A DNA stretch of 64,000 nt from Leifsonia sp. Leaf336 (GTDB lineage Bacteria; Actinomycetota; Actinomycetes; Actinomycetales; Microbacteriaceae), in assembly GCF_001423695.1 (NCBI RefSeq), contig NZ_LMOZ01000001.1:574829-638828 (forward strand), in the 5' to 3' direction. This document shows positions 57,257 to 64,000 of the stretch, in pieces. The notes below the pieces were generated by a model, which saw nothing but the letters and a program-made list of their open reading frames with translations, was not told the origin of the DNA and did not search any database. Made by a program: the position numbers and the translations under genes. Each line of letters begins with the position of its first letter. The stretch's first letter is position 1.

Positions 57257-57293
57257 CGCGGACCCGCGCTGATCTGCGCTCGCCGGGCGGCTC

Positions 57294-58481
57294 TCAGAGC
57301 CGCTCGGCGAGCAGCGCGGTGTGCTTGCCGTCGACGCGGGTCAGGATGATCGTCGCCGGCCGGCCGCCGGAGAGCTTGAGCCGGGTGCGCAGTGCCGCCG
57401 GGTCGACATCCACCCCGCGCTTCTTGATCTCGAGCGTGCCGATGTCGCGCGCCCGGAGCGCCTTCTTGAGTTCCTTCTCGGCGAACGGCAGGGTCTCCAG
57501 GATGCGGAACCCCACGGCGAACGGCGTCTCCGTTGCGACGTCCGTCGTGATGTAAGCGATGCCGTCGCTGAGCATCCGGCCGTCGAGCCGGCGTGCCAGG
57601 TCGCCGATCAGGCGTGCGCGGATGACCGCGCCGTCCGGCTCGTAGAGGTACTCGCCGAGCTCGCCCGTCTCGGCGTCCTCGCTGTCCGCCTCCGCGGTCA
57701 GTTCGTGCCCGTCGTCGCCCCTCAGCACGAGCGCCGAGCGCCGGATGCCCGAGCGCGCAAGCGCGCCGAACCACAGGCCGAGCTCCACCACCTGGCCGTC
57801 GGCCGACACCCACTGCGCTTCGGCGGTCGACGGGATGAGGTCCCTGTCGAACCCGGGGCCGAGCTTCAGGCCGACAGAGCGACCGGTCGCCAGTTCGTAG
57901 GCGAAGCCGAGCGACGGTGTGTAGTCGTCGGGGTCGGTGAGCCGGTCGGTGTCCGTGTGCCCGGCCGTCCGTCGCGCGGGGTCGAGGTAGACGCCGTCGA
58001 TGGAGCGCAGGCTCACGTCCTCCGCGCGGCGGTGCTCGACCGTCGCGGAGGGGAAAGGGGCCAGGTTGAAGGCGGCGATCGCGGCGGTGACTTCGTCGGC
58101 GTCGACCGCCGTGACCTCCAGGTCGAGTGCCGCGATGGCCAGCGCGTCGCCGCCGATGCCGCAGCCCAGGTCGGCGATGCGGGAAAGCCCCGCCGCGCGG
58201 AACCGGCCGGCGTGGCGAGCGGCGACCGACAGTCGCGTCGCCTGCTCGAGCCCCGCCTCCGTGAAGAGCATCCGGGAGGCGAACTCGCCGAATTTGCCTG
58301 CTGCCTTCTTGCGGAGCTTCGCCTGCGTGAGAACAGCGGCCACCAGCGCGGGGGAGTGACCCTGTTTGCGCAGGGACGTGACCATGCCGAGCACGTCCTT
58401 CTCGGACCGGTACGGGGGCAGCGAGTCGAGCAGTCGCAGCCCTTCTGGGCTCAACAATTCGACGAGTTCGGACCGGTCCAT
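57294..58481 (-). CDS. SAM-dependent methyltransferase with THUMP-like C-terminus
   Basis: About 395 residues. Class I Rossmann motifs: ADLGCGIGGDALAIAAL (motif I), VTAVDADE (post I), GVYLDPARRTAGH (catalytic DPAR region). A C-terminal domain (ELKKALRARDIGTLEIKKRG to GGRPATIILTRVDGKHTALL) matches the THUMP-like domain found with such enzymes. Nucleic-acid substrate is likely but not known. ATG 58481 taken as start; GTG 58490, with AGAAGG just upstream, is an alternative. Divergent from groES. Confidence 0.8.
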   Translation of the reverse strand: MDRSELVELLSPEGLRLLDSLPPYRSEKDVLGMVTSLRKQGHSPALVAAVLTQAKLRKKAAGKFGEFASRMLFTEAGLEQATRLSVAARHAGRFRAAGLSRIADLGCGIGGDALAIAALDLEVTAVDADEVTAAIAAFNLAPFPSATVEHRRAEDVSLRSIDGVYLDPARRTAGHTDTDRLTDPDDYTPSLGFAYELATGRSVGLKLGPGFDRDLIPSTAEAQWVSADGQVVELGLWFGALARSGIRRSALVLRGDDGHELTAEADSEDAETGELGEYLYEPDGAVIRARLIGDLARRLDGRMLSDGIAYITTDVATETPFAVGFRILETLPFAEKELKKALRARDIGTLEIKKRGVDVDPAALRTRLKLSGGRPATIILTRVDGKHTALLAERL

Positions 58482-58498
58482 GTGGACCACGGTACCTT

Positions 58499-58525
58499 CT
58501 GGCACTCACGTTGCGGGACTGCTAA
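58499..58525 (+). promoter_or_regulatory. CIRCE element 1 (HrcA operator)
   Basis: CTGGCACTC-N9-GACTGCTAA, matching TTAGCACTC-N9-GAGTGCTAA in 15 of 18 positions. It covers the -35 box of groES and nearly touches the divergent methyltransferase start. Confidence 0.75.
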
Positions 58526-58540
58526 AGCACCCCCTAGACT
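58511..58540 (+). promoter_or_regulatory. groES promoter
   Basis: TTGCGG (58511-58516), 18-bp spacer, TAGACT (58535-58540). It lies between and partly inside two CIRCE elements. Confidence 0.65.
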
Positions 58541-58545
58541 TGCGG

Positions 58546-58572
58546 TTAGCACTCTCCGTGCGAGTTTGCTAA
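58546..58572 (+). promoter_or_regulatory. CIRCE element 2 (HrcA operator)
   Basis: TTAGCACTC (perfect left half) -N9- GTTTGCTAA (7 of 9). Located just downstream of the -10 box, at the expected transcription start, where HrcA binding would block initiation. Confidence 0.88.
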
Positions 58573-58632
58573 CGCAAGCCGCACTCCACCTGAGTTCGCA
58601 AAGACTGAGTTCACCAAAGAAAGAGGTCAACC

Positions 58633-58929
58633 GTGTCGGTCTCCATCAAGCCGCTCGAAGATCGCATCGTCATCAAGCAGGTCGAGGCTGAGCAGACCAC
58701 TGCTTCCGGTCTGGTCATCCCCGACACCGCCAAGGAGAAGCCCCAGGAGGGCGAGGTCGTCGCCGTCGGACCGGGCCGCATCGACGACAACGGCAACCGC
58801 GTGCCGCTCGACGTCGCCGTCGGCGACAAGGTGATCTACTCCAAGTACGGGGGCACCGAGGTCAAGTTCGGCGGCGAGGACTTCCTCGTCCTCTCGGCCC
58901 GCGACGTTCTCGCGGTCGTCGTCCGCTGA
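58633..58929 (+). CDS. groES: Co-chaperonin GroES
   Basis: 98 residues, typical: [20 protein letters not shown], mobile loop [19 protein letters not shown], roof and C-terminal [14 protein letters not shown]. Caps the GroEL chamber. GTG 58633 with AAAGAAAGAGG upstream. Two CIRCE operators indicate HrcA heat-shock control. groEL is not adjacent; a terminator and rarD follow. Confidence 0.97.
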   Translation: MSVSIKPLEDRIVIKQVEAEQTTASGLVIPDTAKEKPQEGEVVAVGPGRIDDNGNRVPLDVAVGDKVIYSKYGGTEVKFGGEDFLVLSARDVLAVVVR

Positions 58930-58944
58930 CGAACCTTCTCGATG

Positions 58945-58971
58945 AGGCCCGGGCGCTGAGCGCCCGGGCCT
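58945..58971 (+). terminator. Terminator of groES
   Basis: Perfect 12-bp stem (58945-58956 with 58960-58971), TGA loop, then TCGTCGTGT. It shows that groES is monocistronic. Confidence 0.85.
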
Positions 58972-58995
58972 TCGTCGTGTGTCGGTGAGCGCCGC

Positions 58996-59001
58996 TAGAG
59001 T
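58996..59001 (+). promoter_or_regulatory. Leaderless -10 box of rarD
   Basis: TAGAGT ends 6 nt before GTG 59008, no Shine-Dalgarno. Confidence 0.6.
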
Positions 59002-59007
59002 CGACAA

Positions 59008-59931
59008 GTGCCGCCATCTCCCTCCGCCGAACACCGCACCTCCGGGCTGGTCTTCGCGATCTCGGCGCACGTGCTGTGGGGCGTGCTCACGCTGTACTTC
59101 ATCGCGCTCGCCCCGACGACCGCCTGGGAGATCGTCGCGTGGCGCGTGATCTTCTCGCTCGTCTTCTGCGCGTTGCTGCTCACGCTCACGCGCGCGTGGC
59201 GCCCATTCAGGCTCCTGGTCCGCTCGCCGCGGATCCTGTTCACGATGGCGCTCGCCGGCGCTCTGATCTATGTCAACTGGCAGACGTACGTGCTCGCCAC
59301 GGTGACCGGCCACGTCGTGGAGGCGGCGCTCGGGTATTTCATCAATCCGATCGTCACGGTGCTCCTCGGCGTGATGGTGCAGCACGAACGGTTGCGGCCG
59401 GCCCAATGGGTGGCGGTCGGCCTGAGCGCTGTCGCCGTCGTCGTCCTGGCCGTCGGATACGGAGCGTTCCCGTGGATCGCGCTGGTGCTGGCGTTCTCGT
59501 TCGGGTTCTACGGCCTCATCAAGAAGCGGGTCGGGCCGTCGGTCGACGCGATCTCCGGGCTCACGCTCGAGACGATGTGGCTCACGCCCGTCGCCGTCGT
59601 CCAACTGACCGTCGTCGGCCTGACCACGGGCATCACACTGGTCGGGTACGGCGCCTGGCACACCATCGCACTTGCGGGGGCCGGTGTGGTCACTGCGGTG
59701 CCGCTGCTGTTCTTCGCCGCGGCCTCCCGTCGCCTCCCGCTGGTCTACATGGGTTTCGTCCAGTACGTCACGCCCTTGATCCAGTTCCTTGTCGGCGTCT
59801 TCGTGCTCCACGAGGCGATGCCGCCCGAGCGCTGGGTGGGGTTCGGGTTCGTCTGGGTCGCCCTGATCGTCCTCAGCGTCGACATGGTCGCCGCCGCTCG
59901 CGCCGGCCGACGGGTCGCACGGCTAGCGTAG
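59008..59931 (+). CDS. rarD: EamA/RarD family transporter
   Basis: 307 residues, ten predicted membrane helices. The RarD signature region is AISAHVLWGVLTLYFIALAP and VEAALGYFINPIVTVLLGV, with VYMGFVQYVTPLIQFLVGVF in the second EamA half. A drug/metabolite-type exporter; substrate unknown (E. coli RarD relates to chloramphenicol resistance when overexpressed). Leaderless GTG start. The Lrp gene follows after 4 bp. Confidence 0.9.
   Translation: MPPSPSAEHRTSGLVFAISAHVLWGVLTLYFIALAPTTAWEIVAWRVIFSLVFCALLLTLTRAWRPFRLLVRSPRILFTMALAGALIYVNWQTYVLATVTGHVVEAALGYFINPIVTVLLGVMVQHERLRPAQWVAVGLSAVAVVVLAVGYGAFPWIALVLAFSFGFYGLIKKRVGPSVDAISGLTLETMWLTPVAVVQLTVVGLTTGITLVGYGAWHTIALAGAGVVTAVPLLFFAAASRRLPLVYMGFVQYVTPLIQFLVGVFVLHEAMPPERWVGFGFVWVALIVLSVDMVAAARAGRRVARLA
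59924..59929 (+). promoter_or_regulatory. Leaderless -10 box of the Lrp gene
   Basis: TAGCGT ends 6 nt before GTG 59936. It overlaps the end of rarD, so the regulator may be expressed independently. Confidence 0.55.
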
Positions 59932-59935
59932 GGTC

Positions 59936-60931
59936 GTGGCCATTTCGACCGACTTCGACGAACTCGACTCCCGCATCGCCGCGGCGCTCCAGGCGAACGG
60001 GCGTGCCAGCTGGGGCCTCATCGCCAAGGTGATCGACGTGCCGGTGCGCACGATCGCGCGGCGCGGACAGCGGCTGCTCGATGCCGGTGCGGTGCGCGTG
60101 TCGACCTACCTCGACACCACCAGGGTCGGCGATGCCCGCCCGCTGGTGATCCAGATCTCCACTCGGCCCGGTCACGCCGTGGCGGTCGCCCGCGCCCTCG
60201 CCACCCGCACGGACGCGTCGAGCGTCTCGGTGCTCGAGAGCGGTGCCGACGTGATCTGCCAGCTCATGCCGCGCACCCCTGAGGAGAGCGCGCGGCTCGT
60301 CGTCGAGGAGCTGCCCGAACTCGACCACCTGGTGTCGGTGCGGGTGGGAACCGTGCTGAAGTTCTTCCGGTCCGGGTTCGACTGGACCGCCATTCCACTT
60401 CCGGATACGACGCTCTCTCAGCTGCGCGGGGGTGAGAGTGAGGGGCCTCGCGCGACCGGAAAGGTGGCGCTGACGGCCGATGACGACCGGCTCGTCGCCA
60501 TTCTCGCCGAAGACGGACGTGCGTCGGCCATCGAGGTCGCCGAACGCATCGGCGTGACACCGCCGACGGTGAAGCGGCGCCTGGATGCCCTGCTCGGAGC
60601 GGGTGTCCTGCACGTGCGTACGGAGATCAGCCCTGCGCTCCACGGATTGCGGGTGGAGGCACTGACGTGGCTACAGGTGTCGCCCGACCGGGTCGAGCAG
60701 GTCGGAGAGGCGCTCGGCCGGCATCCGTCGGTGCGGTTCTGCGCCGCGTGCACCGGAGCGACCCAGCTGCTCGTGGACTGCGTCGTGGCCGACGAGCAGG
60801 CGCTCTACCGGTTCCTCACCGAGGATGTCGCTGCCCTCGGGGTCACGGCAGCCCAGACGTCCGTCGTGCTCGTACCCGTGCGGCGAGGCCCCATGCTCAT
60901 CCCCGAGTCGATCAGCGTGGCTGATTTGTAA
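59936..60931 (+). CDS. Lrp/AsnC-family regulator, tandem two-domain form
   Basis: 331 residues formed of two Lrp/AsnC modules: HTH 1 at about 5-50 (FDELDSRIAAALQANGRASW) with RAM-like domain 1, and HTH 2 at about 180-225 (DRLVAILAEDGRASAIEVAE, RIGVTPPTVKRRLDALLGAG) with domain 2. Most Lrp proteins are about 150 residues with one of each. It directly precedes an aldehyde dehydrogenase operon across a gap with direct repeats, so it probably senses an amine or amino acid and controls that operon. Confidence 0.85.
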   Translation: MAISTDFDELDSRIAAALQANGRASWGLIAKVIDVPVRTIARRGQRLLDAGAVRVSTYLDTTRVGDARPLVIQISTRPGHAVAVARALATRTDASSVSVLESGADVICQLMPRTPEESARLVVEELPELDHLVSVRVGTVLKFFRSGFDWTAIPLPDTTLSQLRGGESEGPRATGKVALTADDDRLVAILAEDGRASAIEVAERIGVTPPTVKRRLDALLGAGVLHVRTEISPALHGLRVEALTWLQVSPDRVEQVGEALGRHPSVRFCAACTGATQLLVDCVVADEQALYRFLTEDVAALGVTAAQTSVVLVPVRRGPMLIPESISVADL

Positions 60932-60939
60932 ACATCGTG

Positions 60940-60985
60940 TTGCAAAAGTGGCCGAAATCAAAACTCGTGATTGCGATTCTGGCCG
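60940..60985 (+). promoter_or_regulatory. Direct repeats, candidate Lrp operator
   Basis: TTGCAAAAGTGGCCG (60940-60954) and TTGCGATTCTGGCCG (60971-60985) share TTGC-N5-TGGCCG and are 31 bp apart, three helical turns. The second overlaps the -35 box of the following promoter. Confidence 0.55.
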
Positions 60986-60999
60986 TTAACGCATAGCCT
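60971..60999 (+). promoter_or_regulatory. Promoter of the aldehyde dehydrogenase operon
   Basis: TTGCGA (60971-60976), 17 bp, TAGCCT (60994-60999), about 30 bp before ATG 61030. Confidence 0.65.
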
Positions 61000-61029
61000 C
61001 ACTTCAACCCGGATGAAGAGAGGACGGCC

Positions 61030-62520
61030 ATGGCACTCACCTGGCAGCACGAGGCGGAGCGTCTCAGCTGGAGCACAGATCCCCTCGTGGACGGCGTGCG
61101 CCGCCCGTCCAGCGCCGCCGGCCGGTTCGACCTCATCAGCCCGCGCGACGGCGCCCTGCTCGCGACGGTCGCCGACGGCACCGCCGCCGACGTCGAGGCC
61201 GCGGTCCGTTCGGCGCGCGCCGCCTTCGAGCGCGGCGAGTGGTCGCGGGCGGCGGCGATCGAGCGGGGTCGTTCACTGATCCGCTTCGGCGACCTCGTCG
61301 AGGCCAACGCCCGTGAGCTGGCGCTCCGCATCTCCCTCGAGATGGGGAAGCCCGTGCAAGACGCCCTCTCCGTCGAACTCCGAGCGGTCGCGCAGTGCCT
61401 CCGGTGGTACGGTCAGCTCGCCGACAAGCTCCCCGATGAGGCTCCGCAGGGCACACCCGGCGCGCTCGCGCTCGTCACCCGAGAGCCGGCCGGCGTCGTC
61501 GGCGCCGTCGTCCCGTGGAACTTCCCCCTCACGATGACGGCGTGGAAGCTCGGACCGGCGCTCGCCGCCGGAAACAGCGTCGTCCTCAAGCCGGCAGAGC
61601 AGACGTCCGTTTCCGCCCTCCGCCTCGGCGAGCTCGGTCTCGAGGCCGGTCTCCCGGCCGGCGTGCTCAACGTTGTGCCGGGACGCGGCGACACGGTCGG
61701 TGAGGCTCTCGGTCGACACCCCGATGTCGACATTCTGACCTTCACCGGCTCTGTCGGGGTCGGTAGGCGCTTCCTCGGCTACTCGGCGGAGTCGAACGGC
61801 AAGCGGGTGTGGCCGGAACTCGGAGGCAAGTCGGCGTCGGTCGTCCTGAGCGACGCCGATCTCGAGTCGGCAGGGCGTACCAGCGCGTGGGGCGCCTTCT
61901 ACAACCAGGGCCAGATGTGCAGCGCCTCCTCGCGTATGGTCGTGATGCGCGACGCGCACGACCGAGCGGTCGAGGCGGCGGTCGCGCAGGCCACTGCGAT
62001 GGTGCCCTCCGATCCGCTGAGCGGGGACGCGGCCAGCGGCGCCGTCGTCGGTGAGCGCCAGCTGGAGCGCATCCTGGGCTACGTCGAGCGGGCCCTCGCA
62101 GACGGGGCGACCCTCGCAGCCGGGTCGACAACGCGGTACGACATCGGCACGGGGAAGGGCAGCTACATCGCGCCGGTCGTCCTCACCGGCGTGCGCCCCG
62201 ACATGGAGATCGCTCAGGTGGAGGTGTTCGGCCCCGTGCTCTCGGTGATCTCCGTCGACAGCGTCGACGAGGCGGTCGCGGTCGCCAACGGCACGCCTTT
62301 CGGTCTCGGAGCGGCGCTGTGGACCACAGACCTCTCGACCGCGCACCGCGTCTCCCGTCGCCTGCGCGCCGGCACTGTCTGGGTCAACTGCTACGAAGAG
62401 GGCGACATGTCGATGCCGTTCGGCGGGGTCGGCGACAGCGGGTACGGACGCGACAAGGGCGCACACGCGGTGGACAAGTACACCGACGTGAAGAGCACCT
62501 GGATCGAGCTGGGCGCATGA
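61030..62520 (+). CDS. Aldehyde dehydrogenase (PuuC-like)
   Basis: 496 residues, NAD(P)-dependent ALDH. Catalytic Cys297 in NQGQMCSASSR, general base Glu263 in ELGGKSAS, Asn in VPWNFPLTMTAWKLGPALAA and cofactor loop FTGSVGVGRRFLGYSA. Best analogy is gamma-glutamyl-gamma-aminobutyraldehyde dehydrogenase because a gamma-glutamyl-GABA hydrolase-like gene overlaps its stop. ATG with GAGAGGAC upstream. Substrate is inferred from context only. Confidence 0.88.
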   Translation: MALTWQHEAERLSWSTDPLVDGVRRPSSAAGRFDLISPRDGALLATVADGTAADVEAAVRSARAAFERGEWSRAAAIERGRSLIRFGDLVEANARELALRISLEMGKPVQDALSVELRAVAQCLRWYGQLADKLPDEAPQGTPGALALVTREPAGVVGAVVPWNFPLTMTAWKLGPALAAGNSVVLKPAEQTSVSALRLGELGLEAGLPAGVLNVVPGRGDTVGEALGRHPDVDILTFTGSVGVGRRFLGYSAESNGKRVWPELGGKSASVVLSDADLESAGRTSAWGAFYNQGQMCSASSRMVVMRDAHDRAVEAAVAQATAMVPSDPLSGDAASGAVVGERQLERILGYVERALADGATLAAGSTTRYDIGTGKGSYIAPVVLTGVRPDMEIAQVEVFGPVLSVISVDSVDEAVAVANGTPFGLGAALWTTDLSTAHRVSRRLRAGTVWVNCYEEGDMSMPFGGVGDSGYGRDKGAHAVDKYTDVKSTWIELGA

Positions 62521-63245
62521 CCGGGCCGATCATCGGCGTCACGGTCTGGCGCCGTCCGCTGCCGACCGGGCTCGGAGAACGCACCGACCTCTACACGCTG
62601 GGCGGCGAGTACGCAGACGCGGTCCAGGCCGCAGGCGGCGTTCCGCTCCTGGTTCCGGACGCGGTCGAGCCCGACGTCCCCGCCCTCATCCGCCGGCTGG
62701 ACGGATTGCTGCTCTCGGGCGGCCAGGACGTTGCCGACGGCGCACGCGATGCCACCGAGCACGCTCTGCTCGCGGAGGCCCAGCGCCTCGGCATGCCGGT
62801 CTTCGGCATCTGCCGCGGGCTCCAGATCCTCAACGTCCACCGGGGAGGCACACTTATCGAAGACCTCCCCGGCACCGAGGACCACCCCGCAGTCGGGAGC
62901 GGGGAGGAGCGACTCAGCCGGCACCGCATCGTGGACGCGTCCGGCTGGGTCGCGGACTCGCTCCCCGACGACAGGATCGTGAACTCCATCCACCACCAGG
63001 CGATCGATCGACTCGGGTCCGGGCTGGCCGTCGCCGCCCGCGCCGAGGACGGGACCGTCGAGGCGGTGACGGGAACCGATCCGACGCGCTTCCTCCGCGC
63101 CGTGCAATGGCACCCGGAGAAGATGCCGGGCGTCGAGGGGCGCGCCCATGCGACGCGTCTCCTCGCCCCCTTCATCGCGGCTGCCGACGGCTATCGCCGG
63201 CTCACCGTGGCCACCCCCACCCCCATCAGAAAGGAGTTCGTGTGA
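62517..63245 (+). CDS. Gamma-glutamyl-GABA hydrolase-like class I amidotransferase (PuuD-like)
   Basis: 242 residues of peptidase C26. Catalytic triad Cys99 (FGICRGLQILN), His199 and Glu201 (QWHPEK). GGVPLLVPDAVEPDVPALIRRLDG and LLLSGGQDV match PuuD, which releases glutamate from gamma-glutamylated amines. ATG overlaps the ALDH stop by four bases; the stop overlaps the DUF3830 GTG. Confidence 0.87.
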   Translation: MTGPIIGVTVWRRPLPTGLGERTDLYTLGGEYADAVQAAGGVPLLVPDAVEPDVPALIRRLDGLLLSGGQDVADGARDATEHALLAEAQRLGMPVFGICRGLQILNVHRGGTLIEDLPGTEDHPAVGSGEERLSRHRIVDASGWVADSLPDDRIVNSIHHQAIDRLGSGLAVAARAEDGTVEAVTGTDPTRFLRAVQWHPEKMPGVEGRAHATRLLAPFIAAADGYRRLTVATPTPIRKEFV

Positions 63246-63721
63246 GCACGACCCCCAAGCGCATCTTCCTCGAGTTCGAGGGAGGTCCGCGCGCCGAGGC
63301 GACGCTCCTGCTCGACGCCGCACCGAAGACCGCAGAGGCGATCTGGAGCGCTCTCGAGTCCCCGGTGAGCGACGACGTGATGCACGCGATGTACGCCGGA
63401 CCCGAGATCATGTTCGGCCTGCCGCAGAGCGCGCAGACGTTCGACCCGACCGCGCTTCCGGCGGAGAACCAGCAGGTCATCCCCGCAGCGGGCGACCTGG
63501 TCTGGTTCTTCCAGCCCAAGGAGCTCATGGCCGGGTTGGACTTCGAGCTGTGGGAGGTCGGCATCTTCTACGGCAAGGGCGGCCGGATCTTCGGCCCGCT
63601 CGGCTGGACCCCCTGCACCATCTGGGCGTCGATCACCAGCGGACTCGACGAGTTCGCCGCGGCGTGCCAGGAGACCCGCACCATCGGACTGAAGCGACTC
63701 ACCATCGGGAGAATCGAATGA
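63242..63721 (+). CDS. DUF3830 family protein
   Basis: 159 residues matching DUF3830, a family with a cyclophilin-like fold: RAEATLLLDAAPKTAEAIWS, HAMYAGPEIMFGLP and GRIFGPLGWTPCTIWASI. Its genes often lie in amino acid or hydantoin-type catabolic operons; the activity is unknown. GTG 63242 overlaps the upstream stop, with AAAGGAG before it; the stop overlaps the next ATG. Confidence 0.78.
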   Translation: MSTTPKRIFLEFEGGPRAEATLLLDAAPKTAEAIWSALESPVSDDVMHAMYAGPEIMFGLPQSAQTFDPTALPAENQQVIPAAGDLVWFFQPKELMAGLDFELWEVGIFYGKGGRIFGPLGWTPCTIWASITSGLDEFAAACQETRTIGLKRLTIGRIE

Positions 63722-64000
63722 CGATCACACGCACTATCCGCCGCGGACCCATCGCCGCAGGCATCGGCATCGCGGCTGCGGCGGCGGCGCTGCTCACCGG
63801 CTGCAGCGGCACCGGCGGCTCCTCTGCCGCTTCCCCCACCGCGAGCTCGTCGTCGGCGACGGTGAAACTGCCCGACTCCTTCGCGGGAAAGAACCTCGTG
63901 GCGCCCGCCGTCACCGGCTATCCGCCGTACGCCTACCTCGACGGCGGCAAGATCGTCGGAATCAGCACCGACCTCGCCACCGCGGTCGGCGGCCCGTGGG
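63718..64000 (+). CDS. ABC transporter substrate-binding lipoprotein (partial)
   Basis: The first 94 residues of a lipoprotein; the gene runs off the right edge. The signal peptide has a basic N-region (RTIRRG), Ala-rich core and lipobox LLTGC with lipidated Cys29. After a Ser/Thr/Ala linker comes FAGKNLVAPAVTGYPPYAYL and GGKIVGISTDLATAVG, the start pattern of SBP_bac_3 amino-acid-binding proteins. ATG overlaps the DUF3830 stop, so import of the operon's substrate is likely. Confidence 0.8.
   Translation, partial: MTITRTIRRGPIAAGIGIAAAAAALLTGCSGTGGSSAASPTASSSSATVKLPDSFAGKNLVAPAVTGYPPYAYLDGGKIVGISTDLATAVGGPW

Overview
The window is high-GC, gene-dense actinobacterial DNA. It most resembles the family Microbacteriaceae, with Leifsonia and its relatives as the closest guess. 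The evidence is ribosomal proteins with Ala/Lys/Glu-rich tails, a spc operon lacking rpsN, many leaderless genes with a TANNNT box 6-8 nt before the start codon, mycothiol-synthase-like tandem GNAT architecture, and frequent GTG/TTG starts. The genus is a guess; no 16S or rpoB sequence is present.

Layout. (1) 1-450: the 3' end of rpoC, whose C-terminal tail is tandemly duplicated in frame, then a strong terminator. (2) 486-1090: two small membrane proteins. (3) 1327-13725: a type IV pilus locus, pilB-pilT-pilC-pilin-two minor pilins-PilX-like-pilD-pilM-pilN-pilO, with no secretin, as expected in a monoderm. (4) 13825-16583: two membrane proteins of unknown function and a WecG/TagA glycosyltransferase. 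(5) 16720-21424: the str operon (rpsL, rpsG, fusA, tuf) with a near-consensus promoter and a terminator. (6) 21454-25783: a candidate small gene, an AbiEi/DUF559-like protein and three translationally coupled glycosyltransferases that separate tuf from rpsJ. (7) 26139-41921: the S10, spc and alpha ribosomal operons with secY, adk, map, infA, rpmJ and rpoA. (8) 42017-46597: tandem GNAT protein, truA, a LuxR relic, rplM-rpsI and glmM. (9) 46609-50278, minus strand: three paralogous small XRE regulators, coaA and a secreted BNR-type protein. (10) 50381-57256: glmS, acpS, alr, tsaE, tsaB, rimI, tsaD and a QQPYG-repeat membrane protein. (11) 57294-58929: a minus-strand methyltransferase, then groES behind two CIRCE operators. 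(12) 59008-64000: rarD, a tandem Lrp regulator, and an operon of aldehyde dehydrogenase, gamma-glutamyl-GABA hydrolase-like protein, DUF3830 protein and the start of an ABC substrate-binding lipoprotein.

How the genes work together. Most of the window is translation, protein export and cell-wall precursor supply (glmM, glmS, alr), together with the t6A tRNA modification genes tsaE, tsaB and tsaD. The accessory parts are the pilus locus, the glycosyltransferase block between tuf and rpsJ, the XRE trio, and the Lrp-linked amine or gamma-glutamyl catabolic operon at the right end. No tRNA, rRNA, CRISPR array, transposase or prophage gene was recognised.
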